A stretch of 64,000 bases of DNA from assembly GCA_963920705.1 (NCBI GenBank), contig OY987240.1:6288766-6352765 (forward strand), given 5' to 3'. Position 1 is the stretch's first letter; every line of letters starts with the position of its first letter. A model generated the notes under the pieces. The model made no database searches. It was not told the origin of the DNA and worked only from the letters and a program-made list of their open reading frames with translations. This document shows positions 9,645-17,570 of this stretch, in pieces. A program made the position numbers and the translations under genes. Source of the stretch: Odiellus spinosus. Its lineage: Eukaryota > Arthropoda > Arachnida > Opiliones > Phalangiidae.

Positions 9645-9890
9645 GTATCTATGGTGTAGTGGTTATCACGTCCGCCTAAAGGCCCGTTTACAAAAGAGCG
9701 GAAAGCTGAAGCGTAAGCCGATGCATGGAGCAATAACAAAAGGAGGCATAGGTTCATACATCGTTTGAAAATGAGATTTTGGAAACTATGCCTCCTCTTG
9801 TTATTGTTCCATGCATCGGCTTACGCTTCAGCTTTCCGCTCTTTTGTAAACGGGCCTTTACACGCGGAAGGACCCTGGTAGATACATTGT
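9645..9890 (+). pseudogene. tRNA-Val split in its anticodon loop by a MITE
   Basis: The 5' half (9645-9678) and a shortened 3' half (9859 to about 9890, T arm partly deleted) flank a 180-bp hairpin element. The A-type flank suggests an original AAC anticodon. Confidence 0.82.
9679..9858. mobile_element. 180-bp hairpin MITE
   Basis: Arms of 73 bp (AAGGCCCGTTTACAAAAGAG at the left, complement at the right) differ at about two positions and enclose a 34-bp loop. TA stands on both sides (9677-9678 and 9859-9860), which fits a TA or TWA target site (Tc1/mariner or PIF/Harbinger type). Family assignment is inference. Confidence 0.85.
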
Positions 9891-9962
9891 TAAGCTTTCG
9901 TTGATCGTTGGTATTTTATGTCATTTTTGCTTTTATAAAAGTACAGTACTTCCTGATCTTAA

Positions 9963-10035
9963 GTATCTATGGTGTAGTGGTTATCACGTCCGCCTAACAC
10001 GCGGAAGGACTCAAGTTCGAGCCCTGCTAGATACA
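9963..10035 (+). tRNA. tRNA-Val (AAC), weakened T arm
   Basis: T stem TCAAG/CCTGC mispairs; acceptor and anticodon arms are intact. Confidence 0.55.
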
Positions 10036-10109
10036 ATGTTAAGCTTTCATTGATCTTTGGTATTTTATGTCATTTTGGCTCTTATAAAAGATATACAACA
10101 GAAGGATAA

Positions 10110-10182
10110 TTATCTATGGTGTAGTGGTTATCACGTCCGCCTTACACGCGGAAGGACCCAGGTTCGAGCCCTGGTAGGTACA
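10110..10182 (+). tRNA. tRNA-Val (TAC)
   Basis: Base 1 is T (T-C mismatch with base 72); all else intact. Confidence 0.72.
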
Positions 10183-10259
10183 ATGTTAAACTTTCATTGA
10201 ACTTTGGTATTTTATGTCATTTTTGCTTTTATAAAAGATATACAACAAATGAACGATAA

Positions 10260-10332
10260 GTATCTATGGTGTAGTGGTTATCACATCCGCCTTGCACGCG
10301 GAAGGACCCAGGTTCGACCCCTGGTAGGTACA
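10260..10332 (+). tRNA. tRNA-Val-like with TGC (Ala) anticodon
   Basis: The anticodon loop is CTTGCAC, an A35 to G change in a TAC-type copy with B-type flank. Acceptor and T arms pair. It lacks G3-U70. Confidence 0.65.
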
Positions 10333-10409
10333 ATGTTGAACTTTCATTGAACTTTGGTATTTTATGTCATTTTTGCTTTTATAAAAGATATACAACAGAT
10401 GAACGATAA

Positions 10410-10482
10410 GTATCTATGGTGTGTTGGTTATCACGTCCGCCTTACACGCGGAAGGACCCAGGTTCGAGCCCTGGTAGGTACA
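10410..10482 (+). tRNA. tRNA-Val (TAC)
   Basis: Intact stems; D loop reads TGTGTTGG. Confidence 0.78.
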
Positions 10483-10559
10483 ATGTTGAACTTTCATTGA
10501 ACTTTGGTATTTTATGTCATTTTTGCTTTTATAAAAGATATACAACAGATGAACGATAA

Positions 10560-10632
10560 GTATCTATGGTGTAGTGGTTATCACGTCCGCCTTACACGCG
10601 GAAGGACCCAGGTTCGAGCCCTGGTAGGTACA
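10560..10632 (+). tRNA. tRNA-Val (TAC)
   Basis: Fully intact; identical to copies at 2402 and 2552. Confidence 0.88.
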
Positions 10633-10709
10633 ATGTTGAACTTTCATTGAACTTTGGTATTTTATGTCATTTTTGCTTTTATAAAAGATATACAACAGAT
10701 GAACGATAA

Positions 10710-10782
10710 GTATCTATGGTGTAGTGGTTATCACGTCCGCCTTACACGCGGAAGGACCCAGGTTCGAGCCATGGTAGGTACA
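10710..10782 (+). tRNA. tRNA-Val (TAC)
   Basis: One T-stem mismatch (CCAGG/CATGG). Confidence 0.74.
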
Positions 10783-10859
10783 ATGTTGAACTTTCGTTGA
10801 ACTTTGGTATTTTATGTCATTTTTGCTTTTATAAAAGATATACAACAGATGAAGGATGA

Positions 10860-10932
10860 GAATCTATGGTGTAGTGGTTATCACGTCCGCCTTACACGCT
10901 GAAGGACCCAGGTTCGAGCCCTGGTAGGTACA
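10860..10932 (+). tRNA. tRNA-Val (TAC), weakened
   Basis: Acceptor GAATCTA and anticodon stem GCTGA each carry one mismatch. Confidence 0.58.
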
Positions 10933-11009
10933 ATGTTAAACTTTCATTGAACTTCAGTATTTTATGTCATTTTTGCTTTTATAAAAGGTATAGTACTTCC
11001 TGATCTTAA

Positions 11010-11082
11010 GTATCTATGGTGTAGTGGTTATCACGTCCGCCTAACACGCGGAAGGACCCAGGTTCAAGCCCTGGTAGGTACA
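11010..11082 (+). tRNA. tRNA-Val (AAC)
   Basis: Stems pair; T loop TTCAAGC. Last unit of the + array. A-type flank. Confidence 0.78.
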
Positions 11083-11132
11083 ATGTTACAGTATAATTGA
11101 ACTTTGGTTTGTCATTTTTGCTTTTATAAAAG

Positions 11133-11270
11133 TTGGCCGTCGCCACCACACCCACCCTCGTCTCCTGGACCTTCCAGGCCCCATATGAGGGCAAGTACCT
11201 CCCTCCCTCCATCGCCGAGTCGACTCACTGGTCGGATTCTCCATTCCTCTTAACGCCTGGGAAAAGCTGA
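11133..11270 (+). pseudogene. Truncated 3' end of an unrecognised ORF (45 codons)
   Basis: Open in frame from the array junction to TGA at 11268-11270, with no start codon in the window piece. The C-terminus is rich in Pro, Ser and Trp (for example SWTFQAPYEGKYLPPS). Its stop overlaps the next start as TGATG, an arrangement typical of compact viral or transposon operons. I do not recognise the family. It appears decapitated by the junction at 11132. Confidence 0.5.
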
Positions 11271-11737
11271 TGGAAAATTACGGGATCCTTCTCAAGGTGA
11301 CTAAAACTACAGACGGGTCATCGTGCGAACTATTTCTGGACGAACAAGACGAACAGTTCTTCTACGCCATGTCCGACCGCTCCGGGATCACATTCACCCT
11401 ATCCGGAGATATCGACCAAAAATTCAAAATCACTTGCGAAGAAGCGGAACTCCTCAAGGATGAAATGTGTCTCATAAACGAACATATTGGTATACTGATA
11501 TTAAACGCTAAAGCCATTGGCTGTATGTTTGGAGCCGTGGAAGACTTGATTGTTTCTTTACACGAACCCCTGTTTACCAAGAGCTATATACGATGTAGCA
11601 CCTCGGCCCCCGAATCAAACGGACAAAAATTTGATGAAATAATCAATTATATTGCGAATTACGTAAGCATGAGCGAAATTTTAAAGGAAAACGAGCGGTT
11701 AGCCGCGCGAATGTACGTGTTCTTTAAGAGACGATAA
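11270..11737 (+). CDS. Unrecognised 155-aa protein
   Basis: Complete ORF starting at an ATG that overlaps the upstream stop (TGATG). The protein is soluble-looking, acidic in the first half (FLDEQDEQFF, CEEAELLKDEM) and ends in a basic tail (FFKRR). There is no signal peptide or clear membrane segment, and no zinc-binding motif or enzyme signature that I can see. GC content and codon choice differ from the tRNA array around it. AATAAA lies 82 bp after the stop. Overlapping ORFs plus a poly(A) signal suggest the 3' end of a captured viral or transposon transcription unit, but that is inference; I cannot name a homologue. Confidence 0.6.
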   Translation: MENYGILLKVTKTTDGSSCELFLDEQDEQFFYAMSDRSGITFTLSGDIDQKFKITCEEAELLKDEMCLINEHIGILILNAKAIGCMFGAVEDLIVSLHEPLFTKSYIRCSTSAPESNGQKFDEIINYIANYVSMSEILKENERLAARMYVFFKRR

Positions 11738-11818
11738 TTTGTTTATGTTGGTATTCTCACAACGACGCAATCTAAAAGAAGCCTTGAGTTGTGCCATTAA
11801 ACATTTGTAATAACTTTG

Positions 11819-11824
11819 AATAAA
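11819..11824 (+). terminator. Candidate poly(A) signal
   Basis: AATAAA 82 bp downstream of the 155-codon ORF stop, followed by a T/G-rich stretch (TTGATTTTTGTGAGACTTTG). Confidence 0.5.
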
Positions 11825-12315
11825 AAATTGATTTTTGTGAGACTTTGTCTTTGAAACTGTGATTTTTATTTATGTTGAAGCCGATTTTAAGCCTATCTTT
11901 TTCTAGCCACAGACCTACAGGAGCTTGTATAGCTGAAGCCGATTTTAAAACTTTTTCTAGCCTCTAGGTCGAGACACAGTAGAAGCCGTAGGGTACCGGA
12001 ACGCTACCCGTTGGCAGATTTAAGGGGGGCGAGAGTGCTCCCTGTTGGCGGACTCCAGGAGAAGGAAGGGGGAAAAGCTGTTGACGGATTTTAAGGGGGG
12101 TAGGGGGTCGAGTGCTCCCGGCTGGCGGATTTTAAGGGGGGTAGGGGTGGGGGTGAAATTTGTAGGGGGGAGGAAAAGGGGGAAGGAACAGATTCGAAAA
12201 TCCACCAAAGGGTAGCCCCTTCTCTAAGGTCGGTAAAAATTACGTTGGCTGAGGGCATTTCGAGTTTACCGTATAGCCTCCGGCTGGTGGATGTCATGGG
12301 CCTTGAAAGTTCTTA

Positions 12316-12350
12316 CAAGGCGGATGTGATAACCACTACACCATAGATAC
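12316..12350 (-). pseudogene. tRNA-Val 5' half
   Basis: Matches bases 1-34 (ending CCGCCTT in tRNA sense) and then changes abruptly to the captured segment. Confidence 0.75.
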
Positions 12351-12427
12351 TTAAGATCAGGAAGTACTGTACCTTTTATAAAAGCAAAAATGACATAAAA
12401 TACTAAAGTTTAATGAAAGTTTAACAT

Positions 12428-12500
12428 TGAACCTAGCAAGGTTCGAACCTGGGTCCTTACGCGTGTAAGGCGGACGTGATAACCAATACACCATAGATAC
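12428..12500 (-). tRNA. tRNA-Val (TAC), weakened
   Basis: Acceptor 3' strand TAGGTTC and T stem CCAGG/CTTGC each have one mismatch. B-type flank. Confidence 0.6.
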
Positions 12501-12577
12501 TTATCCTTCATCTGTTGTATATCTTTTATTAAAGCAAAAATGACATAAAATACCAAAGATCAATGAAAGCTTAACAT

Positions 12578-12650
12578 TGTATCTACCAGCGCTCGAACCT
12601 GGGTCCTTCCGCGTATTACGCGGACGTGATAACCACTACACTATAGTTAC
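12578..12650 (-). tRNA. tRNA-Val-like with AAT (Ile) anticodon
   Basis: The anticodon loop reads GTAATAC, so C36 is replaced by T and base 32 is also changed. Acceptor GTAACTA is imperfect. The A-type flank is consistent with descent from an AAC copy. Probably a pseudogene. Confidence 0.5.
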
Positions 12651-12727
12651 TTAAGATCAGGAAGTACTGTACCTTTTATAAAAGCAAAAATGACATAAAA
12701 TACTGAAGTTCAATGAAAGTGTAACAT

Positions 12728-12800
12728 TGTACCTAGCAAGGCTCGAACCTGGGTCCTTCCGCGTGTAAGGCGGACGTGATAACCACTACACCATAGATAC
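12728..12800 (-). tRNA. tRNA-Val (TAC)
   Basis: Intact except for the outer T-stem pair (CCAGG/CTTGC). Confidence 0.72.
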
Positions 12801-12877
12801 TTACCCTTCATCTGTTGTATATCTTTTATAAAAGCAAAAATGACATAAAATACCAAAGATCAATGCAAGTTGAGCAT

Positions 12878-12949
12878 TGTACCTACCAGGGCTCGAACTG
12901 GGTCCTACCGCGTGTAAGGCGGACGTGATAACCACTACACCATAGATAC
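12878..12949 (-). pseudogene. tRNA-Val (TAC) with 1-nt deletion in T arm
   Basis: Lacks one base of the CCAGG strand, making the body 71 nt. The same deletion recurs at 13627, so the two copies share ancestry. Confidence 0.65.
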
Positions 12950-13026
12950 TTACAACTCATTTGTTGTATATCTTTTAAAAAAGGAAAAATGACATAAAAT
13001 ACCAAAGATCAATGAAAGCTTAACAT

Positions 13027-13099
13027 TGTATCTACTGGGGCTAGAAACTGAGACCCTCCGCATGTGGGGCGGACGTGATAATCACTACGCCATATTTAC
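13027..13099 (-). pseudogene. tRNA-Val (CAC) degenerate copy
   Basis: The universal T33 is C (loop CCCACAT), the B box is changed and the acceptor is GTAAATA. A related CAC copy is at 17092. Confidence 0.6.
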
Positions 13100-13176
13100 T
13101 CATTCTGCAGCTTTTGTATATCTTTTATAAAAGCAAAAATGACATAAAATACCAAATTTCAATAAAAGTTCAACAT

Positions 13177-13249
13177 TGTACCTACCAGGCCTCGAACCTG
13201 GGTCCTTCCGCGTGTAAGGCGGACGTGATAACCACTACACAATAGATAA
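13177..13249 (-). tRNA. tRNA-Val (TAC)
   Basis: T arm and anticodon arm intact; base 1 is T and the A box reads TTGTGTAGTGG. Confidence 0.66.
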
Positions 13250-13326
13250 TTATGCTTCATCTGTTGTATATCTTTTATAAAAGCAAAAATGACATAAAAT
13301 ACCAAAGTTCAATGAAAGCTTAACAT

Positions 13327-13399
13327 TGTATCTACCAGGGCTCGAACCTCGATCCTTCCGCGAGTTAGGCGGACTTGATAACCACTACACCATACATAC
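13327..13399 (-). tRNA. tRNA-Val (AAC), weakened
   Basis: Loop CTAACTC; acceptor GTATGTA and the T-arm 5' strand carry mismatches. A-type flank. Confidence 0.55.
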
Positions 13400-13476
13400 T
13401 TAAGATCAGGAAGTACTGTACCTTTTATAAAAGCAAAAATGACATAAAATACTAAAGTTCAATGAAAGTTTAACAT

Positions 13477-13549
13477 TGTACCTAGCAAGGCTCGTACCTG
13501 GGTCCTTCCGCGTGTAAGTCGGACTTGATAACCACTACACCATAGATAC
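13477..13549 (-). tRNA. tRNA-Val (TAC), weakened
   Basis: B box altered (GGTACGAGC) and D/anticodon junction changed. Confidence 0.52.
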
Positions 13550-13626
13550 TTACCCTTCATCTGTTGTATATCTTTTATAAAAGCAAAAATGACATAAAAT
13601 ACCAAAGATCAATGCAAGTTGAGCAT

Positions 13627-13698
13627 TGTACCTACCAGGGCTCGAACTGGGTCCTACCGCGTGTAAGGCGGACGTGATAACCACTACACCATAGATAC
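13627..13698 (-). pseudogene. tRNA-Val (TAC) with 1-nt deletion in T arm
   Basis: Near-identical to 12878-12949, including the deletion. Confidence 0.65.
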
Positions 13699-13770
13699 TT
13701 ACATCTGTTGTATATCTTTTATAAAAGCAAAAATTACATAAAATACCAAATTTCAATGAAAGTTCAACAT

Positions 13771-13843
13771 TCTACCTAGCAGGGCTCGAACCGGGGTCCT
13801 TCCGAGTGTAAGGCGGACGTGATAACCACTATACCATAGGTAC
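13771..13843 (-). tRNA. tRNA-Val (TAC), weakened
   Basis: T stem CCCGG/CCTGC and acceptor GTACCTA/TAGGTAG carry mismatches. B-type flank. Confidence 0.5.
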
Positions 13844-13920
13844 TTATCCTTCATCTGTTGTATATCTTTTATATAAGCAAAAATGACATAAAACTCCAAA
13901 GATCAATGAAAGCTTAACAT

Positions 13921-13985
13921 TGTATCTTCCAGGGCTCGAACCACTGTCCTTCCGCGTGTACACGGACGTGATACCTACTACACAA
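13921..13985 (-). pseudogene. tRNA-Val truncated near base 8 by a mobile element
   Basis: Bases from about 9 to 72 remain. The missing first eight bases (GTATCTAT) are found at 16709-16716 on the far side of the 2.7-kb insertion. Confidence 0.75.
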
Positions 13986-14491
13986 TTATACAAAAAAGAG
14001 GTTGCTTCGCACCCTTAAAAAAACTCTTTATCTAACTCGAATCAAACCCGTGAAGGGACAGAAATTATTTGTTAGAGAAAGAGCAATTTCATATCTTTAA
14101 AATTATAGTTAGTAGATTTAGTCTACTACTTTAAAGATTTTATTACTATTATATATTTTCCAAAAAACGGATAAAGACGACCTAGGACTAATGATAAATA
14201 TATATACATTAAAGGAACTCCATCTTTAGCTAATTTTATTAGTGATACTGATAGAATTTAAAATAAACATCAATGGGAGAGGATGGTTAACTAGGTCGTC
14301 TTTATCCGTTTTTTGGAAAATATATAATAGTAATAAAATCTTTGAAGTAGTAGACTAAATCTACTAACTATAATTTTAAAGATATGAAATTGCTCTTTCT
14401 CTAACAAATAATTTCTGTCCCTTCACGGGTTTGATTCGAGTTAGATAAAGAGTTTTTTAAGGGTGCGAAGCAACCTCTTTTTTGTATAATT
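13984..14491. mobile_element. Long-palindrome MITE, copy 1
   Basis: Arms of about 200 bp start AATTATACAAAAAAGAGG and are inverted almost perfectly, around a 105-bp centre. A second copy lies at 39917-40376. Subterminal motif CAAACCCGTGAAGGGACAG is shared with the otherwise different palindrome at 19218-19983. Non-coding. Confidence 0.85.
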
Positions 14492-14639
14492 TCTGTCCTT
14501 TTTTCTCCAAAAATATACACCTTTTCCACATTTCACTATTTTGCTTTATAGGTTTATTGAACTTTAATTCTTACTAATGCTGAATAAAAATTAAAGCGTT
14601 TAATTGAGGCTTCAATCTATTCGTAATTGAGACCCTGGT

Positions 14640-15115
14640 ACAAATCTCGAAAGGCAGAGATTAACTAACCTAACCTTACCTAAGTTGTAAAACAGGGATG
14701 GGCTAGTTCAATTGATTAACTAACCTAAACTAATCTTACCTAAAATACTACAAGAGGAACGGGTTAGCCCGAGTTATAGGGATTACCTAGTTGGAGGGAT
14801 GGGCTATTTCCAGGGTTTAATTAACCTAATTTAACCTTAAAGATTACTTGATGGAATGGGTAACCCGAGGGATTAACTAGTTGGAACGATGGGCTAATTC
14901 GAGGAATTAACTAACCTAACCTAGCCTTACCTAAAATATTACAAATAGCCCGAGCTAAGGATTAACTAGTTGGAAGGATTGGCTAATTAGAGGGATTAAC
15001 TAACCTAACCTCACCTTAAAGATTACCAGATGGACGGGGGAGGTCGAGGGATTAACTAACCTAGCCTTACCTAAAATATTACAAGAGGGACGGGCTAGAC
15101 CGAGCTATAGAGATT
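14640..15115 (+). repeat. Degenerate CTAACC-rich tandem repeat
   Basis: Irregular units of 60-120 bp containing GATTAACTAACCTAACCTTA and variants of AAAATATTACAAGAGG. It resembles TTAGG-type telomere repeat by composition only. An inverted copy is at 39330-39755, with shorter pieces near 21300 and 34250. Confidence 0.75.
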
Positions 15116-16577
15116 AAATTTATAATATTGAATCGCATCGACAAAAAATGAGCATGGAAAGCGAAACAATTCTTTAAAGCAGCATGAGAACATAATTCTG
15201 GAGACCAGAAGTATGTGGCCGTTTATTTAACTCGCCGACATCAATTTCCGTTTCGTATATCCTATTTAAAATTCTAAACCTTTATTTTTTATTATAATTG
15301 AGTTAGACGTGCTTTAGATACAGACTTCAATAATTGGTCAACTACTTAATAGCAATGTTATTACGTAGTTGTAATGACGAAGCTATTGGATCAAAGCACA
15401 TCCTAGTCGCAAAACTCAAGTATTTTAAAAAATAAAGTAGAGATTGAAAACGTTAAACTATAAATTTCATGTGTAATCGAGCACTTGGCAGGATATGAAG
15501 TCCAACTCGAGTGATATTTAATCCCTAGAACTCTCATTGTGAAATGTTTTTACAGTGACTTACTATATTATATTGGCCACATTTCTAGGTAAGGCGATTT
15601 ACATTCAATCGCTTCGGTTTATTCGAGTACTCTACCCAAAAGATCGTGAGAAATGAGTCTCTTATCACCGAAATATAGGTGAGAAACGATTGCCTAAACA
15701 ATCGAAGACGTCACCATTGCACAAACGAGAGGGCTCGCCACAATTTTAAACGCTAACGTAAACCACGCATTGGTACAGTGCATCTGTGAGTACTGAATAT
15801 GCAAATCTCGTTTATATAGGCCGAGAAGAGATATATTATTAAAGTTAAAAAATCAAATGATAAGAAAATCATTCCAACTTTTTAATTACGGTGAATTAGG
15901 GTGAATATAATGGGATACTCATGATATGACATAATAGTCAAAATTAGACGGCTGAAGAGGGCTACCCTAGTAAAAGAACCCAATAAATGCAATTTTCCGT
16001 TTACGATAAAAAATGCCATTAAAAAAAACTTATCAACTGTTTAATAAAATCAATTTTTGTTTATCAATTTAAAGCCAATTAATAAAGCTCGGCTAGTTAT
16101 ATGTTTTACCCTTTTCGTCACCCATACAGGCATCTGTCTCTCTATTAACTCGAATTCGATGGATATTCATTATCATTCTACTGTTTAAGAAATAAAATTT
16201 TGTTTACCATTTTGAAGCAATTAATAAAGCTCGGCTAAGCTTATGATTTCACCCTTTTGTAACCCATTCAGGCGCCTTACTTTCTATTAACTCGAATTCG
16301 ATGGATATTCCTTATCATTCTACTGTTTAAGAAATAAAATTTTTGTTTATTCATTTTGAAGCAATTAGTAAAGCTCGGCTAAGCTTAAGATTTCACCCTT
16401 TTGTAACCCATTCAGGTACCTTACTTTCTATTACTTCGTATACTTAATCAACATTTCATTATTGAAATCTGTGTTTAACTAGAGATACTCTTGTACCTGA
16501 TCGAAGTCTTATCAAATTTTTTCAAAAGTACCTTTGTCTGTATTAATTCGAATTCAGTGGACGGTGGGAAGAGGGAA

Positions 16578-16608
<31 letters not shown>
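16578..16608 (+). repeat. (GAC)n microsatellite
   Basis: About ten tandem ACG/GAC triplets. Confidence 0.95.
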
Positions 16609-16682
16609 TTTCAGTTATCAAGCGCCGCGGGTCCATTGGAAAAGACATTACGTTTTCTGATGAAATTCGAGTTCAGATAAAG

Positions 16683-16706
16683 GGATAAACACGAACGTGT
16701 TTATCC
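16683..16706. repeat. 24-nt hairpin at the right end of the 2.7-kb insertion
   Basis: GGATAAACACG and CGTGTTTATCC pair perfectly around an AA loop, immediately followed by TAA and then the tRNA. Fits a Helitron 3' terminal hairpin with CTAA end. Confidence 0.7.
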
Positions 16707-16793
16707 TAATAGATACTAAAGATCAGGAAGTACTGTACCTTTTATAAAAGCAAAAATGACATAAAATACTAAAGTTCAATGAAATTTTAACAT

Positions 16794-16866
16794 TGTACCT
16801 AACAAGGTTCGAACCTGGGTCCTTCCGCGTGTTAGGCGGACGTGATAGCCACTACACAATAGATAC
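16794..16866 (-). tRNA. tRNA-Val (AAC)
   Basis: Loop CTAACAC; outer T-stem pair mismatched (CCAGG/CTTGT). The only clear AAC copy with a B-type 5' flank. Confidence 0.7.
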
Positions 16867-16942
16867 CTATCCTTCATCTGTTGTATATCTTTTATAAACC
16901 AAAAATGACATAAAATACCAAATTTCAATGAAAGTTCAACAA

Positions 16943-17015
16943 TGTACCTACCAGGGCTCGAACCTGGGTCCTTCCGCGTGTTATGCGGACGTGATAACAA
17001 CTACACCATAGATAC
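16943..17015 (-). tRNA. tRNA-Val (AAC)
   Basis: Base 32 is A (loop ATAACAC); all stems pair. A-type flank. Confidence 0.75.
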
Positions 17016-17091
17016 TTACAACAAGCATTACTGTACCTTTTATAAAAGCAAAAATGACATAAAATACCAATGATCAATGAAAGTTTAACAT

Positions 17092-17164
17092 TGTATCTAC
17101 CAGGGCTAGAAACGGAGACCCTCCGCATGTGTGGCGGACGTGATAACCACTACACCATATTTAC
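17092..17164 (-). pseudogene. tRNA-Val (CAC) degenerate copy
   Basis: T33 is replaced by A (loop CACACAT), and the B box and acceptor are changed. Confidence 0.6.
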
Positions 17165-17241
17165 TTATTCTGCAGCTTTTGTATATCTTTTATAAAAGCA
17201 AAAATGACATAAAATACCAAAGATCAATGAAAGATTAACAT

Positions 17242-17288
17242 TGTATCTACCAGGGCTCGAACCTTGATCATTCCGCGTGTAGCACAAC
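17242..17288 (-). pseudogene. tRNA-Val 3' half
   Basis: Retains bases 35-72. It breaks between bases 34 and 35 of the anticodon loop and is followed by unrelated AT-rich sequence to 17570 in which I see no gene. Confidence 0.75.
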
Positions 17289-17570
17289 TCTTTAAGGATA
17301 AGCTTAAGTTGAAAATATAAGTAAAACCTATTAATGTATATACAGGTCCTTTTAAAAAGAACTTTTGTAGATATATAATTGTCAAATGTGAGGCCTACGA
17401 GCAGAAATTGAAATCTCAATATCGGGATCAAAACTTAAGGGATCAAACATTTACTTAGAACACGATTATACACCGACTCAAGAAACCGCGCGCTTCGAAT
17501 TGAGAAATTTTGCAAAATCCCTTCTACCCGAAAAATTTAAATATACGAGCATAAACCAAATTACAATTAA

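Larger units (their letters stand above)
8463..11132 (+). repeat. Tandem array of tRNA-Val-like units, + strand block 2
   Basis: Continuation of block 1 with about 16 further units in the same orientation and period. The order and private mutations of units around 8752-9267 match 1503-2025, so the two blocks share a segmental duplication. It ends inside a spacer, right after the TATA-like motif at 11132. Confidence 0.92.
11133..12309 (+). other. Captured non-tRNA segment at the array's orientation switch
   Basis: The + array stops inside a spacer at 11132, and a - strand array starts at 12310 inside a tRNA anticodon loop. The intervening 1.18 kb is GC-richer and coding at its left end. Its right third (about 11880-12240) is G-rich and has loose direct repeats around GGATTTTAAGGGGGGTAGGG. 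The minus-strand ORFs in that part are antisense to low-complexity sequence and are not supported as genes. Confidence 0.7.
12310..13985 (-). repeat. Tandem array of tRNA-Val-like units, - strand block 1
   Basis: Twelve units in reverse orientation with the same spacer elements. On average they are more degenerate than the + array. The first is a 5' half broken in the anticodon loop; the last is cut near its 5' end by the element starting at about 13986. Confidence 0.92.
13986..16709. mobile_element. 2.7-kb insertion in a tRNA, Helitron-like ends
   Basis: Bounded by the two parts of one tRNA copy. It starts with TTATACAAAAAAG and ends with an 11-bp-stem hairpin followed by CTAA, with A on the left and T on the right of the insertion point. 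A 3' hairpin plus CTRR and an A/T target are Helitron features. The 5' end begins TT instead of the usual TC, and no Rep/helicase ORF is present, so the assignment is tentative. Contents: long palindrome (13984-14491), degenerate CTAACC-type repeats (14640-15115), dispersed-repeat fragments that recur near 36.4, 42.4 and 60.4 kb, and a (GAC)n tract. No coding gene seen. Confidence 0.5.
16709..17288 (-). repeat. Tandem array of tRNA-Val-like units, - strand block 2
   Basis: The 8-base tRNA tip of the split copy, three complete units and a 3' half broken in the anticodon loop at 17288. Confidence 0.9.

Noticed and set aside
11006..11212. Minus-strand 68-codon ORF
   Set aside because: It runs antisense across a tRNA spacer and the captured ORF and has no independent support.
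14640..15115. Telomeric (TTAGG)n sequence
   Set aside because: CTAACC words occur but the period is irregular and long, interspersed with unrelated text, and the block is duplicated with a MITE. It is an interspersed repeat.
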